From: Chelonoidis abingdonii
Taxonomy: Eukaryota > Chordata > Testudines > Testudinidae
NCBI RefSeq assembly: GCF_003597395.2
Contig: NC_133771.1
Location: forward strand, 128,080,117-128,144,116
DNA: 64,000 nt
Reading direction: 5' to 3'
The notes beneath the pieces were generated by a model. That model was given only the letters and a program-made list of their open reading frames with translations, was not told the DNA's origin and did not search any database. Every line of letters starts with the position of its first letter. The stretch's first letter is position 1. The translations under genes were made by a program, and so were the position numbers. Shown piece by piece: positions 10,769-23,018 of the stretch.

Positions 10769-13700
10769 CATCCCACCGTAGAGTTTTTCTGAAAGTTTAT
10801 GTGAACTCAAGAGGTTTTGCTGAAATTAACCGTCATTCTTCTTTTAGTTTTAGTTAGTGCAGTGATTTATTACTCATGCTGCTGGGATTTCCTGCTCTGC
10901 GTCTGCTCTCATTTCTGCCAGTGCTTGTTTCAAGGCCTAGGAGTAGGCTTTTCCCAGCATCACAAAATTGGCAGCTGGCAGTGTGGGATTCTCTCTTTTT
11001 ACTTTTTTTCTTTTCTTTTCTTTCTTTCTTTTTTTTTTTTTTTTTTTAAACATACATTTCTCTAATAGTCTAACCCAGGGTAGACCTTTCATATCTGTTG
11101 CAACTTTGTGACTAGTATTCAATGTGAGCTATACTGGGGGCCTATAGTACCATTAACAGATATAAGTGACTTGTAATACAAATATTGGCTTGGTTGCATT
11201 TGGCTGGGGACCCCAGCTTTCTGTTGCAGGATGAGGGAGGACCATGAGTCTTCCCTCAGAAGCCCCTGCGATCATCTTGGTCCTGATTTCCAATTGATTT
11301 CACAAATGAGATCTAAGTACAGCCTCCTGCTAAGGTTTGGGTTTGATCTTAATGGCAATTTGTTATAGAATCACAATGGACTATCACTGCTGGATAGTTT
11401 GTGGGAAGGAGCTACATTTTAGTTCCTCACTGGTTCTTACACATTCTTAAATTAAACTTATAGTCTTTTGTTTAACCTTATTCCTGTGGGTGATGTCTTA
11501 TTTGCTGTGCTGTTGGATCAGTGCAGTTTTGTATGTTTTTAATAGTAATAGGGAGGCAATTGATCCTCCTATTAGCTTTCAGTCTAGGTTTTTTTAGGTG
11601 GATATGGTTACAGTAACTGCATATTTAATTTAATGTGCTCTTTAAATGCTATTTTAATTTTTATTTGAAGAAAGTAGACTTCAGTTTCATTAAGTTCTTC
11701 AGATGATATGATAGTTATATTTGTTATATAGTGATATTATGTAAGTCACAAAAGTTTCAAGCTTTAAAAAATATTCAAATTAATCTAGTCAAATGCAAAA
11801 TACTATATTTGTATCCTGATTCTAGAGTTGTCAAGTAGCAAGGAAAAATTACTTTATCTTGTTAGCTATGAATTACAGACCATGATGGTATTTTGACAGA
11901 AACAACACATAATAGCACTGAGGAAAAAATTCTTACTTCGTGTTGCTAAATTAAAGTTACAAGAGGAATGCCAATCCTGCTAACTTCAAGTGTGAATTCT
12001 CTTTGGGTACTTGATGTGCTCATGTTTGACCAAGGAGATTTGAACAAACAGACTCAAACAAAAAAGATATAAACTTTTCTTTATATTCTAATGCTACACT
12101 TTGTTACTGATTTACTTTATAAATTCCATGCTGTTTTCTCTTAGCTTAGCTTGTGGACATGGAAAGAGAACATTGTAGAATTGATATTCCAGTGCTTTTT
12201 GTATTTGAATATGTTTGGCCAAGGAGATCTGAACAAACAAGACGATGTCATAATATATGAAAAGAATCCACACTTGAAGTCAAAGTGGATTTAGATTTTT
12301 TCTGTTTCTGTCGCAATGAAATGATGATCATAACTTAATCAAATCAAAACCATTTTTCATCAGAAGATTCAAGGGCATTTCTCCTCATCGAGGGCTTATT
12401 TCACTGGCAAATTTCAACAACTTAAAAAAGCAGCAAGAATTTTCCGGGGCAGGAGGTGCAAGGAATGGGACAGGGAGGGGGAACTTTCCCTATTCAAAAT
12501 CGCACTCGAAAATAAAAAAAAAAAGTTGTTACACAAGCTTTCCATCAGATTTCATCAGCAAGCAGAGAGGCCAAGCACAGAACATTTCAGTCAGAGTAGT
12601 CACCAGCTGCCAGACTTGTCCCTGGGGCTGTTGGCAGAGAGTACAGGTAGTTCGGTCTTCTGGATGCTCTGTTTTAGTCCAAGGACCGAACTAGTGTTGA
12701 GATGACTCCATGATTGTGGGTGCTTAAAGATGTCTTAAAACCAGCATTGGGCACCCTCTTTTATCAGCTCTAGTAAATGCTCCTCAACCTCATCTGAGAG
12801 TGGGGCCTTACAATTCAGTAGTTTAGCTACGTTAATTTAAAAGTGTCCACACCAGGGGATTGAAGTTAATTTAGTTAAATTTGTTTAAAAAAATATTTTA
12901 GTTAAATTGGTGCAACATCTGTGTATAAGCCATTTCATGTAAGTGGAACAGAACTCAGTTTCAAGTAAGCAATATAAGATCACTTTTTTTTTCATAAGAG
13001 AGGAGTAAGTATAGAATTAACACAACAAGTTTGTTAGAAACAGTAATATCTGATGTATGACTCATCCTTCCTTTCTCTTCCCATCCCATCCTGCTTCATT
13101 TAAGTTATTTCCAGTAGTGTTTCTATAAAGTTCAGCATTGTATAGGTTTATTTGAGTTTGAAAAATTCTTTCAAGTGATTTACAATTATTTTTCAGTCAT
13201 TCAGAAGGATTGGAATATTCAAATGTTCTATTCACAAATGATTTACATACTGTAGATTTAATTTTTGTGTGAATTGTGTGTGAATCTCCTATACAACTTC
13301 ACTGAAAATGAAATTTGTCAAAGGAGATTACTTTGAGCTAACAAGAACGTCTATCCTTTATGCACTTAAAGAATGCAAGCTGAAAAATGTGTTGCAGATA
13401 AATGTGGTTATCAGCACCAGCATAATCAAGTAACAATGCTGATTCATGACTGAAAATTTGTTTAAAATTAATGATCTGAAAAGTTTGTTTTGCAAGTAAG
13501 ACTAGTTTCTTTTACATGTCCAATACTTACACATCTGACAATCCAAGCTTGATAGATGTTTCTAGTGTTAAAGGAGTAGTATTTACATTAAGATGATCAA
13601 TATGGACTGAAGAATTGTTATAATGATTTAAGATGCACTGAAGCCGTCTGTGAATTTAATGGCTGCATCTATCTGTCTAATTTCTGGGCTCAGTGGTAAA

Positions 13701-13890
13701 TCAGGTGTGATCACACTCTTAGCCTACCTTTTAAAAAAGTTGTGTGCAAGTGCCATGTTCTAAAGGATATCACCAATTATTTCTTTCTCTTTTCCCATTA
13801 GAGTTTGGCAGTGAAGGCTTCCGTACAAACACCAAATGTAGCACAGAATGGTGTCATCTCAGACACGTGTTCTTGGCATTTGTTTAGTAG
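10769..13890. other. AT-rich intron with a pyrimidine tract
   Basis: 10993-11048 is a C/T then poly-T tract. Two similar phrases (12024-12060 and 12206-12245) are described in the findings. Apart from these I see no gene, RNA or nameable repeat. Confidence 0.5.
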
Positions 13891-13899
13891 GGACACAAA

Positions 13900-14440
13900 A
13901 GCAATTTGGGGGCGCTTACTGTAAGGGAATGGGGCATTTGCAGTCTGGCCTAGCAGTCACAATGGGGCTGGAGCCCACACATCAGGGACAGTAGTCAGTA
14001 AGCAGGAGTCAGAGAAATTGCTAAAGCCAGGCTCAATAAGCAAGAGTTGGGGTCAAAGTTAGGCTGGTCAGAGACAATACCAGACTGGAATCAGGAGGAA
14101 GAAATCATGGTCAGTGTCAGGCGGCAAGAGTCAGAGATGAGGCTACAAGGTGAGGTCTGGAGTCACAGGAGACCCAAAGTCTATATTGTTGCCCACACAA
14201 CTTCCTAGGCCACCCTTCAGGGTTAAATAGGGTGGTTGGTCAATCAGAGGGCCACAAAGTACTGGCATGTTGGATCCCTTGGGAAGTACTTGCTGTTAGA
14301 CCTACTTGCTACAGTGCTCCCTGGATGTGGCTCTGGTGGGGCTACTATGAAAATATCAGCTGTCCTGGGTTCTGCAAACCCAAGTTCTAATCCCCTCATC
14401 CTTACATGTAGCAGATAGGTTCCCTCAAGCAAGTAGTTAA
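13900..14440. repeat. Degenerate AGTCAGAG-rich repeat
   Basis: 13985-14165 repeatedly uses CAGGAGTCAGAG, GAGTTGGGGTCAAAG, GGTCAGAGAC and AGAGTCAGAG phrases, an irregular short-period array. The following part contains GGTTAAATAGGG and lacks domains. Probably part of a larger dispersed repeat of unassigned class. Confidence 0.4.
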
Positions 14441-14865
14441 GTTAATTAGCATTATAGCTAGTTATGAAAATCTGCTCCTTTCTAGAAAAAGATATAATGT
14501 TATTTTGCTGTTGTTGGGAGACAAGAAATTTTATTGCTAGCAGTTCCTCAGTGTCCCTGTTTTGCCTCATTCTGGATCTCGTAGACTTCACCCAATTGAT
14601 TAGAAAAGATGAAAATAGTGACTGTGGGAATAAATTTACCATTGCTGTAAAGATGAGTTGTGCTATTGTGTTGTAGCCTGGATCAATGTTTGTATGCATA
14701 CAGAGACATATCCTGTGAGAAGGCTTGTCACAGGGTGTCTTGCTCCTTGGCCCCATCTCATGGCATCATTAATTGTCTGCCTTCTAGCCTGAGGGGGCAG
14801 GCCTCAGGTGATAGTTTAATAGACACCTGGGCCGTAGAAGAGGGCTGAGAGAAATTAGTCTGAAG

Positions 14866-15117
14866 ATATACCTACATTGGAGCTAAGAGATGTAATTCCC
14901 AACTCACATAGATAATATCCACTCTAGCTGTGCTCAGGCTAGCACTTAGAAATAGCAGTGTGTCTACAGCAGCATGGGCAGCCTGCTCAAGTGCTTACCC
15001 AGGGGATCAAGCAAGATTGTACACAGGGCAGCTAGCCTGAGCAGCCACCCATGCCACTGTGGACACACTGCTATTTTTAGGTGGGAATCACACCTCCCAT
15101 CTTGAATGTAGATATAT
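14866..15117. mobile_element. Foldback MITE
   Basis: The left end reads TATACCTACATTGGAGC and, after a few bases, GATGTAATTCCCA. The right end, reverse-complemented, reads TATATCTACATTCAAG followed by GTGTGATTCCCA. Both sides then carry AATAGCAGTGTG in inverted orientation. The central part has GGCAGCCTGC/GGGCAGCTAGCC-type inverted words. It is a non-autonomous DNA element without coding capacity. Confidence 0.65.
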
Positions 15118-15124
15118 GCTGAGA

Positions 15125-15600
15125 TGGAACCACAGGGAGTGGGTAGGAAACTATGGAAGGTTCTGAGGCAGGCTATCCAGGGGCTGAGAATGGTACTCTA
15201 GGGGAACCAGCCTGGGGGCTGAGTGCTTTATCCCAGAGCCAGAGAGATACTCTAAAAAGGTAGCCCAGAGAGAGGCTGGAGACAGGGCTCAGACAGACTG
15301 AAAAGAAGCCCCAGAGGGTTGAAAAACCCTTGTTTGATGGGACTTTTTCGATGAACATTTGCTACGCCAGAAGAGGTTATGTTTGGAGGACTAAGGTATG
15401 TCTCCATAACTTATCAGTGTCTGGAAAGCTGAGGAAATCCACTCTGGGGAGGGGAACTGAGGCAGGAAGTGCCTGCAGTGCCATACCTGGCGAACAAGGG
15501 GCTCTACAAGGCAGCCACAACTCCACTACAATTCTGTGTTTCTGTTTTCTAGAGCACAGACATACCAACTTAAAATGTTGTGTTTTCTATAAGATATAGT
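15125..15600. repeat. Unassigned moderate-GC repeat candidate
   Basis: It has an AGAGAGGCTGGAGACAGGG-type composition unlike the flanks. The open frames 15173-15358 (-) and 15330-15599 (+) overlap and have no domains. It may be part of an LTR, but ends were not defined. Confidence 0.3.
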
Positions 15601-15604
15601 ACAT

Positions 15605-15870
15605 AATTAAACTTTGGAGTTCATTGCCACAAGGTATGGAGGCCAAAAAATTATTAAATTAAGTAAAGGATTAAATGTATGCATGGACAATGATCAGAGG
15701 GGCAGCTGTGTTTGTCTGGAACTGTAAAAAGCAACAAAGAGTTCTAGCTGAAACGTTCTAGTCTCTTTAATCTCTCCTCATATGGGACCTGTTCCAAACC
15801 CCTAATCATTTTAGTTGCCCTTCTCTGTACCTTTTCTAATGCCAGTATATCTTATATTAATAAATATATA
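15605..15870. mobile_element. CR1 fragments in opposite orientation
   Basis: 15610-15700 resembles a CR1 3' region on + (TGGAGTTCATTGCCACAAGG). 15755-15850 reads as a CR1 3' region on - (ACCTGTTCCAAACCCC, then GCCCTTCTCTGTACCTT). Short, decayed pieces. Confidence 0.5.
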
Positions 15871-16588
15871 ATGACTGAATATTGAAAACTATTTAATTCT
15901 TCTTTTTGAATCAAATAGAAGATTTTGTGTTACCTAAGGTTTTAAAGTTATACTGAGTTCAGTAGAAATTCTCATATGCTTATACTCAGGCATGTATTTA
16001 AGTACATAGCTGAACTGGAGTCAAAATGTTTCCCTTTCTGGATAGAATGTTATAAAAAAAAACTTGAGAAAAGTAAAATAATTATATAAATACATGAAGA
16101 TTTATTTTTAAAAGTTTTACAAATTTATCCTGCTAATGTTTGATACTGTTTTTGTGACTGTATGACAAACCACAGTAGTAAATTCTGAACTAATTACTGC
16201 ACGCACAACAAATGTAAGCATATAAAAGTATTCTGTCAACAGGAGTCATTTCATACTGTCTTTAATATCTTGGTTTCCAAGTGTATTTGGTTCCTGTTGA
16301 AAGCATTTCCTTACCTCATTCATTCTTCCTAATTGGTTTAAGAATCACTAAACAATGCAAGCAAATCTTAACTGCATTTTTTTCTGCACTTCTTTTTTGA
16401 TTTATGGTATATTATCTCATTTTATTACATTTGCAGTAAATTAGGGTAAAAACACCAAAGACACACACAAAACTTTATAGTTTTTAGATAACAAATAAAT
16501 GTTCAAAATTCCATAGAAGCATAGCTGTGGTTTCACTATTCAAAAATGTTTATTCAAATTCCAGGTAACAATAGGATTTGAGACTCTT
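15871..16588. other. AT-rich intron, no feature recognised
   Basis: I see no coding or repeat signature here. Confidence 0.5.
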
Positions 16589-16823
16589 CGGGTATGTCTA
16601 AACTGTCATTAAAGACCCACAGCACAGCTGTGGTTAGCCCAGGTTGGCTGACTCAAACTCACAGGGCAATAAAATTGCAGTGTAGATGTTTGGGCTCAGG
16701 TTAGAGTCCAAGCTCTTGGACCCTCCAGCCCAAGCCCGATTTTATAGCCCTGCAGCCTGAGCCCTGCAAGTCGAAATTACCCAACCCGGGCCAACCACAG
16801 GTTCTTACTGCAGTGCAGACAAA
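16589..16823. mobile_element. MITE with GTCTAAACTG/GTCTGCACTG ends
   Basis: The left end is CGGGTATGTCTAAACTGTCA; the right end, reverse-complemented, is TTTGTCTGCACTGCAGTAAG. Inner inverted words flank the middle: GCTGTGGTTAGCCCAGGTTG on the left and a GGGCCAACCACAG match on the right. A GTGTAGATGTTTGGGCTC motif repeats the terminal theme internally. No coding capacity. Confidence 0.6.
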
Positions 16824-16999
16824 CACTTAGATCTCCACTGTGATCATATGAATTTAAATATATGTCACATTTTGATTCATTTGTTTAACTTTAAGAATGT
16901 GTAGCATAAAAATTCTGTAGCATAAAAATTGAACTTGGGTCTTCTACAGTGCAACAGAATTCATCAACATCTCTTGATGTTATCCATGTATTTCCTCTT

Positions 17000-18890
17000 T
17001 TATTCCTTGCTTCTTACAGATTTTTTGCTGCTGCCTTTTCTTAAGGTGTTTTTGAGGAGTTGATCTTTTCTTTCGCTTGTTCTCTTTCTTTCACAGAGTT
17101 CCATGTATCCTTACTTATCCAGACTTTAGGTTTGCCTATCTGGAAAGCAGATAGTTATTGTAGCATCTATGATAGTACCATTCAGAAAGGACCATGCCAT
17201 CTCAACGTTGACTTCTTGTAATGGATTGAAGTCTTGTAGCACTTGTTCTTCAGTTCAATTTGAAATTGCTGCCAAAATGTCTTGTCTGTTAGCCTTTTGC
17301 TGTCAGTTTTCTTGGTGCTTTTTGTGGCTTTGTTTTTCTTAAATTTGATCTTCAGTCTTGCCACACATAAACTTTGGTCACTTCCAATTGTCATCTCATC
17401 TGTATACTCTGATTTGCTGGAGAGTTGATCTAAATTTCTTTTCATGGATGGGTGATCTGGTTCACAGTGACTGTCATGCTTTTGGGTAAACTACTTCTTT
17501 GTGGTCTTTTCTAGGAATGCCCATTCATGTCTCAGGCCTCTAGCCTTCACCTTTCTCTGAGTGGGAACCCATGTCTCTTCTCTTTCCAGACCGGGGTTTT
17601 AGGCTGCAGTTCGCTGTGATTCTCCTCGGCAAGCAGGTGTGACTGAGTCCAGTCTCAGTGCTGTGCTTTCTCGCCAAGGGCTATGAACAGTGTATGTCAA
17701 GTTACCAAATAGCTCTCTCAAAAGCAAGCACATTTATCTAAAGACAAAAAAGCATACAGAGAAAACATATAAAAAAACATGAATGTATACAGTTACTAAA
17801 CATTACGAAGGTGACCCATAAGTCCTATGTGATCCTGGCAGGTTAAGGTCCTTCCAAACCTTCATTAAAGGGCAACCTCTTGGACAAAAGTTCGTGTCTG
17901 TTTTCTGGATCAGAACGAAGACCCCAAGGCTGCTTAAAATTGGCCTTTGTATCCCAAAACCCTTTCCCTGCCAGCCTTGGAACTATCTGCATATTATCTG
18001 CATAGCTAGCTTTGGGGGTTTGCATTAATCACCCCATAGTGATTCCAGATTTTTCAGGAAGCCCTCTACCCACCCACCCACTGCTCCGGGTGAGCCAGGA
18101 ACACTCAAATACATATTAACCATATTGGTACAGGAGGCTATAAATATTCTATGACTCATACCGTCTGGCCCATCTCAATATAATGGCTTTTTGAGGTTTT
18201 CTTGCTTTCAGTGTAAAACACAATATGGTCCCAAAACACACTGCATGTGGTTGCAATATCTGTTACATTGACTCCATCTAGGGAATTCCAAGCTGTTTTA
18301 TAGATATTTTCCTTTGGGAGTAGTGTCGCACCAATTTTGAGCCCTGAGACCAGCCACAGTTCTTCCAGTCTTCTACTGTTTGGCTGTTAATTGGCTCCCA
18401 GTCTATAAGTGATTTTTCTGTTTTGGAAGTTATAATTAAAGCTACTCCCTCTGACTGGCGATCATCTTACCTTCTGGAATGTTTAATGACTTTTTTTTTC
18501 ATTTTTGAATCCCTTTTTATCAGCCCCTGGTCATCGACATTCTTTTACTCCAAGAATGTTGAGATAACATTCATCCATTTCTTTCAGCACCTGCACAGCT
18601 TTTGCTATTGCAGCCATTGTTGTTATATTCCAGAAACCTACTTTCATAGTTTGTTTTACCTTTAATAAAGAACTTGTTAGACTCTTGGTTTCCTGATTGC
18701 TTTCACCAAGACTTAGCATTTCTGTTGAAACAGAGTGATCACTTTGGCATGCTGGTTGCCTTGTTCTGTTTCTATAACTTAATGTTTTTACAAGGATAGT
18801 TTGTTGGCATATTGTTAAACCTTCAACCTGGAGGACCAGTGGACTGTTTTTCATCTTGTCCCTACCTGTCTGGCTGGGTGACTCTACCAA
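17000..18890 (-). mobile_element. LINE endonuclease fragment, split by an insertion
   Basis: On the minus strand, 18660-18531 reads MKVGFWNITTMAAIAKAVQV and then ILGVKECR, matching the start of an apurinic-type LINE endonuclease (usual form GTWNVRTM ... GISECRW). Downstream on that strand, 18460-18330 continues with a VALIITSKTEKSL-like block. 17445-17182 carries IGSDQSL with ARLKIKFKK, where the family usually has SDH followed by a KLKLKK-type stretch. Between them, about 17480-18240 is unrelated. Stops and frameshifts are frequent, and the catalytic-site histidine of SDH is replaced by Q. RTE-like or a similar clade; the assignment is moderate. Confidence 0.5.
17480..18240. repeat. Unassigned insertion within the LINE endonuclease fragment
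   Basis: This stretch breaks the minus-strand endonuclease reading and has no similarity to it. It includes ACTGAGTCCAGTCTCAGTGC and a pyrimidine-rich CCCACCCACCCACTGCTCC phrase. It could be an LTR-like repeat, but no TG/CA ends or target duplication were resolved. Confidence 0.3.
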
Positions 18891-19224
18891 AAGTTAAAAC
18901 TCCTGTGGGCATAGTTCTTATGGTCATTGGATCACACAAGCCTCCCCACCAATGTGCAGTCCCCAGGGAAGGAACAGAATGTGCTATTGACATTTAAATT
19001 GAATGTGCCAGTCCTTTTCCAGCTGCTTATTCTAACTGCAGAATATTCTAGCTCCAGATGACAAATGAAGTTTCTCTGGCAGGAGGAATTCTGAAAAAAC
19101 TAAGGAGATTAATCCAAAATAGGATTGATGCATTCATTTAGAATACCAATAGCACATTTTGTTACAAATTCAAAATAACTGGTTCTTGGTAGTGAGGGTG
19201 GTGATGAAGTAGGTTATCTATCTT

Positions 19225-19490
19225 CATTTATAAATCCTGATCCTGCTTATAAAATGTTCAAAATAAAATTAATTTAAAATAAATTTGTTTGCTCTCACCA
19301 CATTGCTAAATACATGTTGAAAATTAACTAAAAAGTGTTCATTCAATACTTTTTCCAGTGTAATCAGTGGAAGATGTGCCTCCCCACAATCCCAGCCCAT
19401 CTCCCTGCACTCCCCTTTGTGCTACCTTCTTTGGGGTCATCATGGCGTCTACCTGTGTGGTGGAAAGGAAGTGCAGAGACTCCATCTGCC
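19225..19490. repeat. Direct repeat copy A
   Basis: It shares several blocks in the same order with 20560-20810: CTGCTTATAAAAT, CTAAATACATGTTGAAA, ACTTTTTCCAGTGTAATCAG and GTGTGGTGGA. Flanks beyond the homologous segment differ. Overlapping open frames show no domain. Either a local duplication or two copies of an unnamed family. Confidence 0.6.
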
Positions 19491-19609
19491 TCCTTCCACT
19501 ACCTTTGCTTGCACCCTGACCCTTGTAAAATAGAGCATTTATGTCTTCATTGTCAAAAGCTATCTCCAACATCTCTACCCCCCTGAGAAACTCTTCTTCT
19601 GAACCTGTA

Positions 19610-20516
19610 GTAGGATCTACTAACTACTGGTATTAAAAATGAATATGCCAAACCTATTTTGTGTTAATCTCTTTTACACAGCTGTCCTCCCTGCTTGAGA
19701 GACGTAATTTGTTAGTTTTGGCTTTTTTTTTTTTCCCTGTTAAAATGAGGTACGTACAAATGGTGTAGTGACCTGACCAATGAGCTAGCCCCAGGGTTGA
19801 AAATTTCATCCCACAGCCCCCTCCAGGACACTTTCATAAAGCCCATTTTATTCTGGGTTTGTTAGTATTTCATCAATTTAATTTTTTTTATAAGAAAAGC
19901 TAAATAAAATTGTAGGGATTGTTGTGTGTTTTCTCAATATACATTTTTATAACATACATAAATTTATTGGTACAACAGGATTTTTACAAGAGATGAATTT
20001 TTAAAAACATTTTCAGGCTGATTACTGATTTTGTAGAGTGGCTGCTTCTAGTGTCAGGATATATCATGTGTAAAATTAAAGAAATTAGTAGTGACATGTC
20101 TTTTTACATTTTGTTTTGTTTTGTTTTTTAAAGAAAAGCTTTTCTTAGTAGTTTTCAGTAATTCTCAATGTGGTTTGTGAGGTTAGAAATCACATTAGAT
20201 ACGCAGAAAGCTCAGTTTTTAGATTTTAGCTTTTCAAAATGTTTCAGTTTCTTCTTAAAATAGAATGGTTTCTCTATGACATACCATGACTATATACAAC
20301 TTTGCATATGCCATTTTTAAAAATACCCACATTATTTCCTTAACACTACAGGAAAAATAGTTTTTTATTTTTTGCCACTTGCTACCAATTAGAGTTGGCA
20401 AGATTTAATTCCAGTTTTTCTACACTTCTAAATTTCTAGTAATGTATAAGGAAGTGTTAGAAAATAAATAGCTCTATCTTTACAGTAAATATTTTGTATG
20501 TGTTGTCAAATGTAGG
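19610..20516. other. AT-rich intron, no feature recognised
   Basis: It includes short T and GTTTT tracts (19721-19735, 20112-20130). I see no gene or named repeat. Confidence 0.5.
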
Positions 20517-20810
20517 AACTGCCGTACTGTATTAGGTCAGTAATCCATCTGTCCTGGATATCATCTGCTTATAAAATAAACTAGAGTTATTTTAAAATGA
20601 ATCTGTTTGCTCCTACCACATTTCTAAATACATGTTGAAACTTATTTTAAAAGTGTTATTCCAACTACTTTTTCCAGTGTAATCAGTAGATAATGTGCCC
20701 CCCCCACCAAATACACACCTCTTCGTTTCCCTGCGTGCTTCCCTTTGTGAACTTTCTTTGAAGTCAGTGCAGAGCCCACTAGTGTGGTGGACAGGAGGTA
20801 TAGAGGGGTA
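20517..20810. repeat. Direct repeat copy B with adjacent CR1-like scrap
   Basis: 20560-20810 matches copy A at 19225-19490 in block order. The preceding 20517-20560 resembles the CR1-type phrase seen at 38740-38790 (GTATTAGGTCAGTAATCC, then CATCTGTCCTGGATATC). A run of eight C lies at about 20698-20705. Confidence 0.55.
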
Positions 20811-20871
20811 AGTGATGAAAAGGATAGATCACTGAACCAGCTATAAGAAAATGATATGTATTTCCATATGG

Positions 20872-23018
20872 ACAAACATAGTCATGTATCTAGGAATAAA
20901 GAGTGTAGGCCATACTTAAATGATGGGTGACTCTATCTTGGGAAGCAGTAACTTTGACAAGGACTGAAGATCCAGGTGAACAAACAACTGAACATGAATT
21001 CCCAGTGTGATGCTGTGACAAACACAGGTAATGTGATCCTTAGATATATAAATAGGAGAATATTGTGTAGGAGAAGGTAGGTTATATTACCATTATATTT
21101 GGCACAGTTCAAGAAGGATGTTGACAAATTGCAGAGGTTTCAGAGAAGAGCCAAGAGAATGATTAAAGGATTGGAAAACATGCCTTAAAGTGATATAGAT
21201 CAGGAGCTAAATCTGTTTATTTTAATCAAGAGAAGGTTAAGAGGTGACTTGATTGCAGTCTATAAATGCCTACAAGGGGAACAATATTTTGATAATAGGC
21301 TCTTCAATCTAGTGGAGAAAAGTGTAAGAAAATCCAGTGGTTGTAAATTGAAACTAGAAAAATTCAGACTAGAAGTAAGGCACAGCTTTTAACACTGAGG
21401 CCTGGTCTACACTACGACTTTAGGTCAAATTTAGCAGCGTTACCTCGATTTAAGCCTGGACCCGTCCACATGGTGAAGCCCTTTTTTTCGACTTAAAGGG
21501 CTCTTTAAACTGATTTCTTTACTCCACCTCCGATGAGGGGATTAGCGCTGAAATTGGCATTGCCATGTCGAATTTGGGATAGTGTGGACGCAATTTGACA
21601 GTGTTGGCCTCTGGGAGCTATCTCAGAGTGCTCCATTGTGACCGCTCTGGACAGCACTCTCAACTCAGATTCATTGGCCAGGTAGACAAGAAAAGGCCCG
21701 CGAACTTTTGAATTTCATTTTCTGTTTGGCCAGCATGTTTGCAGAGCTCATGCAGAACTCGTCAGCATGATGTGCACGTTGCTGGGGCACATTGCCTGGC
21801 CTGTACTTTGTGAAAGGTCTATTACAGTGTCCTTCTCGTCACCTCACTGCCATAGCCTCCTCGCCCGGTTTTGCGCGAAACAATTGTCTGCCGTTGCTCT
21901 GACGGAGGGAGGGGCGACTGACGACATGGCTTACAGGGAATTAAAATCAACAAAAGGGGTGCTTTGCATCAAGGAGAAACACAAACAACTGTCACACAGA
22001 ATGGCCCCCTCAAGGATTGAACTCAAAACTCTGGGGTTAGCACACCATTGATTTCAGAAAACAAATCGGGTCAATTTCTTGTTTTGATCCATCTATCTTT
22101 TACATCTGAGGCCGGCAGCAGACAGTGCAATACGACTGCAAGCCATAATCATCTCCTGGATGCTCGGCAGAAAATGAGAATGACCTGGCTGAGTCACTCC
22201 CGTGTCTGCCCAGGTGCCCCTGACCGATCTCACCGAGGTCGGCTAAAAGAGCACCCAGGAATATGACGATGATGGCTACCAATCATAATGCACCATCTGC
22301 TGCCAAAAGGCAATGAGCTGCTGCTGTGTAGCAATGCAGTCCCAACTCTCCCAGCACCCTGGAGACGTACAGTGACAGTGAGCTGAGTGGGCTCCATGCT
22401 TGCCGTGGTATGACGTCTGCTCGGGTAACCCAGGAAAAAAGGTGCGAAACGATTGTCTGCTGTTGGTTTCACAGAGGGAGTGAGGGAGAGAGAGGGGGTC
22501 CTAATGACATGTACCCAGAACCATCTGCAACACTGTTTTTGCCCCATCAGGCGTTGGGATCTCAACCCAGAATCCCAATGGGCAGCGGAGACTGCGGGAA
22601 CTGTGGGATAGCTACTCACAGCTATCCACAGTGCAATGCTCCGGAAGTCGACACTAGCCTCGGTACTGTGGACGCAGTCCGCCAAGTTAATGCACTTAGA
22701 GCATTTTGTGTGGAGACACACACAATCGACTGTATAAAAATGATTTCTAAAAAAAGTCTTCTATAAATTTGACCTAATTTCGTAGTGTAGACATACCCAT
22801 AGAATAATTAATCATTGGAACAACTTACCAAGGGCTGTGGTATGTTCTTCATCACTGGCAATTTTAAAATCAAAATTGGATGTTTTTTCCAAAAGATATG
22901 CTCTAGCTCAAACAGGAGTTAATTCAGGAAAGTCCTGAGGCCTTTGTTATGCAGGAGTCAGACTAGATGATCACAGTGGTCCCTTCTGTGTTGATAACAT
23001 AGAAATCTGTGAATCATG
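20872..23018 (+). mobile_element. CR1 LINE 3' portion, interrupted at 21399-22798
   Basis: 20872-21398 and 22799-23018 together form one CR1 3' region: the GTAGGCCATACTTA block, GAGAAGAGCCAAGAGAATGA, TTCAGACTAGAAGTAAGGCA, then after the insertion AATTAATCATTGGAACAACT, GACTAGATGATCACAGTGGT and CCCTTCTGTG, ending with an ACATAGAAATCTGTGAATC tail. It is 5'-truncated and carries many stops. The same blocks occur in the copies at 28946 and 55045. Confidence 0.85.
21399..22798 (+). mobile_element. TIR DNA transposon (~1.4 kb), nested in CR1
   Basis: Terminal inverted repeats: left GGCCTGGTCTACACTACG; right, reverse-complemented, GGGTATGTCTACACTACG, continuing with TTTAGGTCAAATTT versus ATTAGGTCAAATTT. 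It sits inside the CR1 between conserved blocks, so it is younger than that CR1. Short frames inside (21767-22051, 22230-22721 and others) show no transposase signature. The element is therefore treated as non-autonomous. The second copy at 1-330 confirms it is a family. A PIF/Harbinger assignment is a guess; a target duplication longer than 2-3 bp was not visible. Confidence 0.75.

Noticed and set aside
10453..10857. 134-residue plus-strand frame
   Set aside because: It overlaps a hAT MITE and a C homopolymer; no domain and no splice or promoter context.
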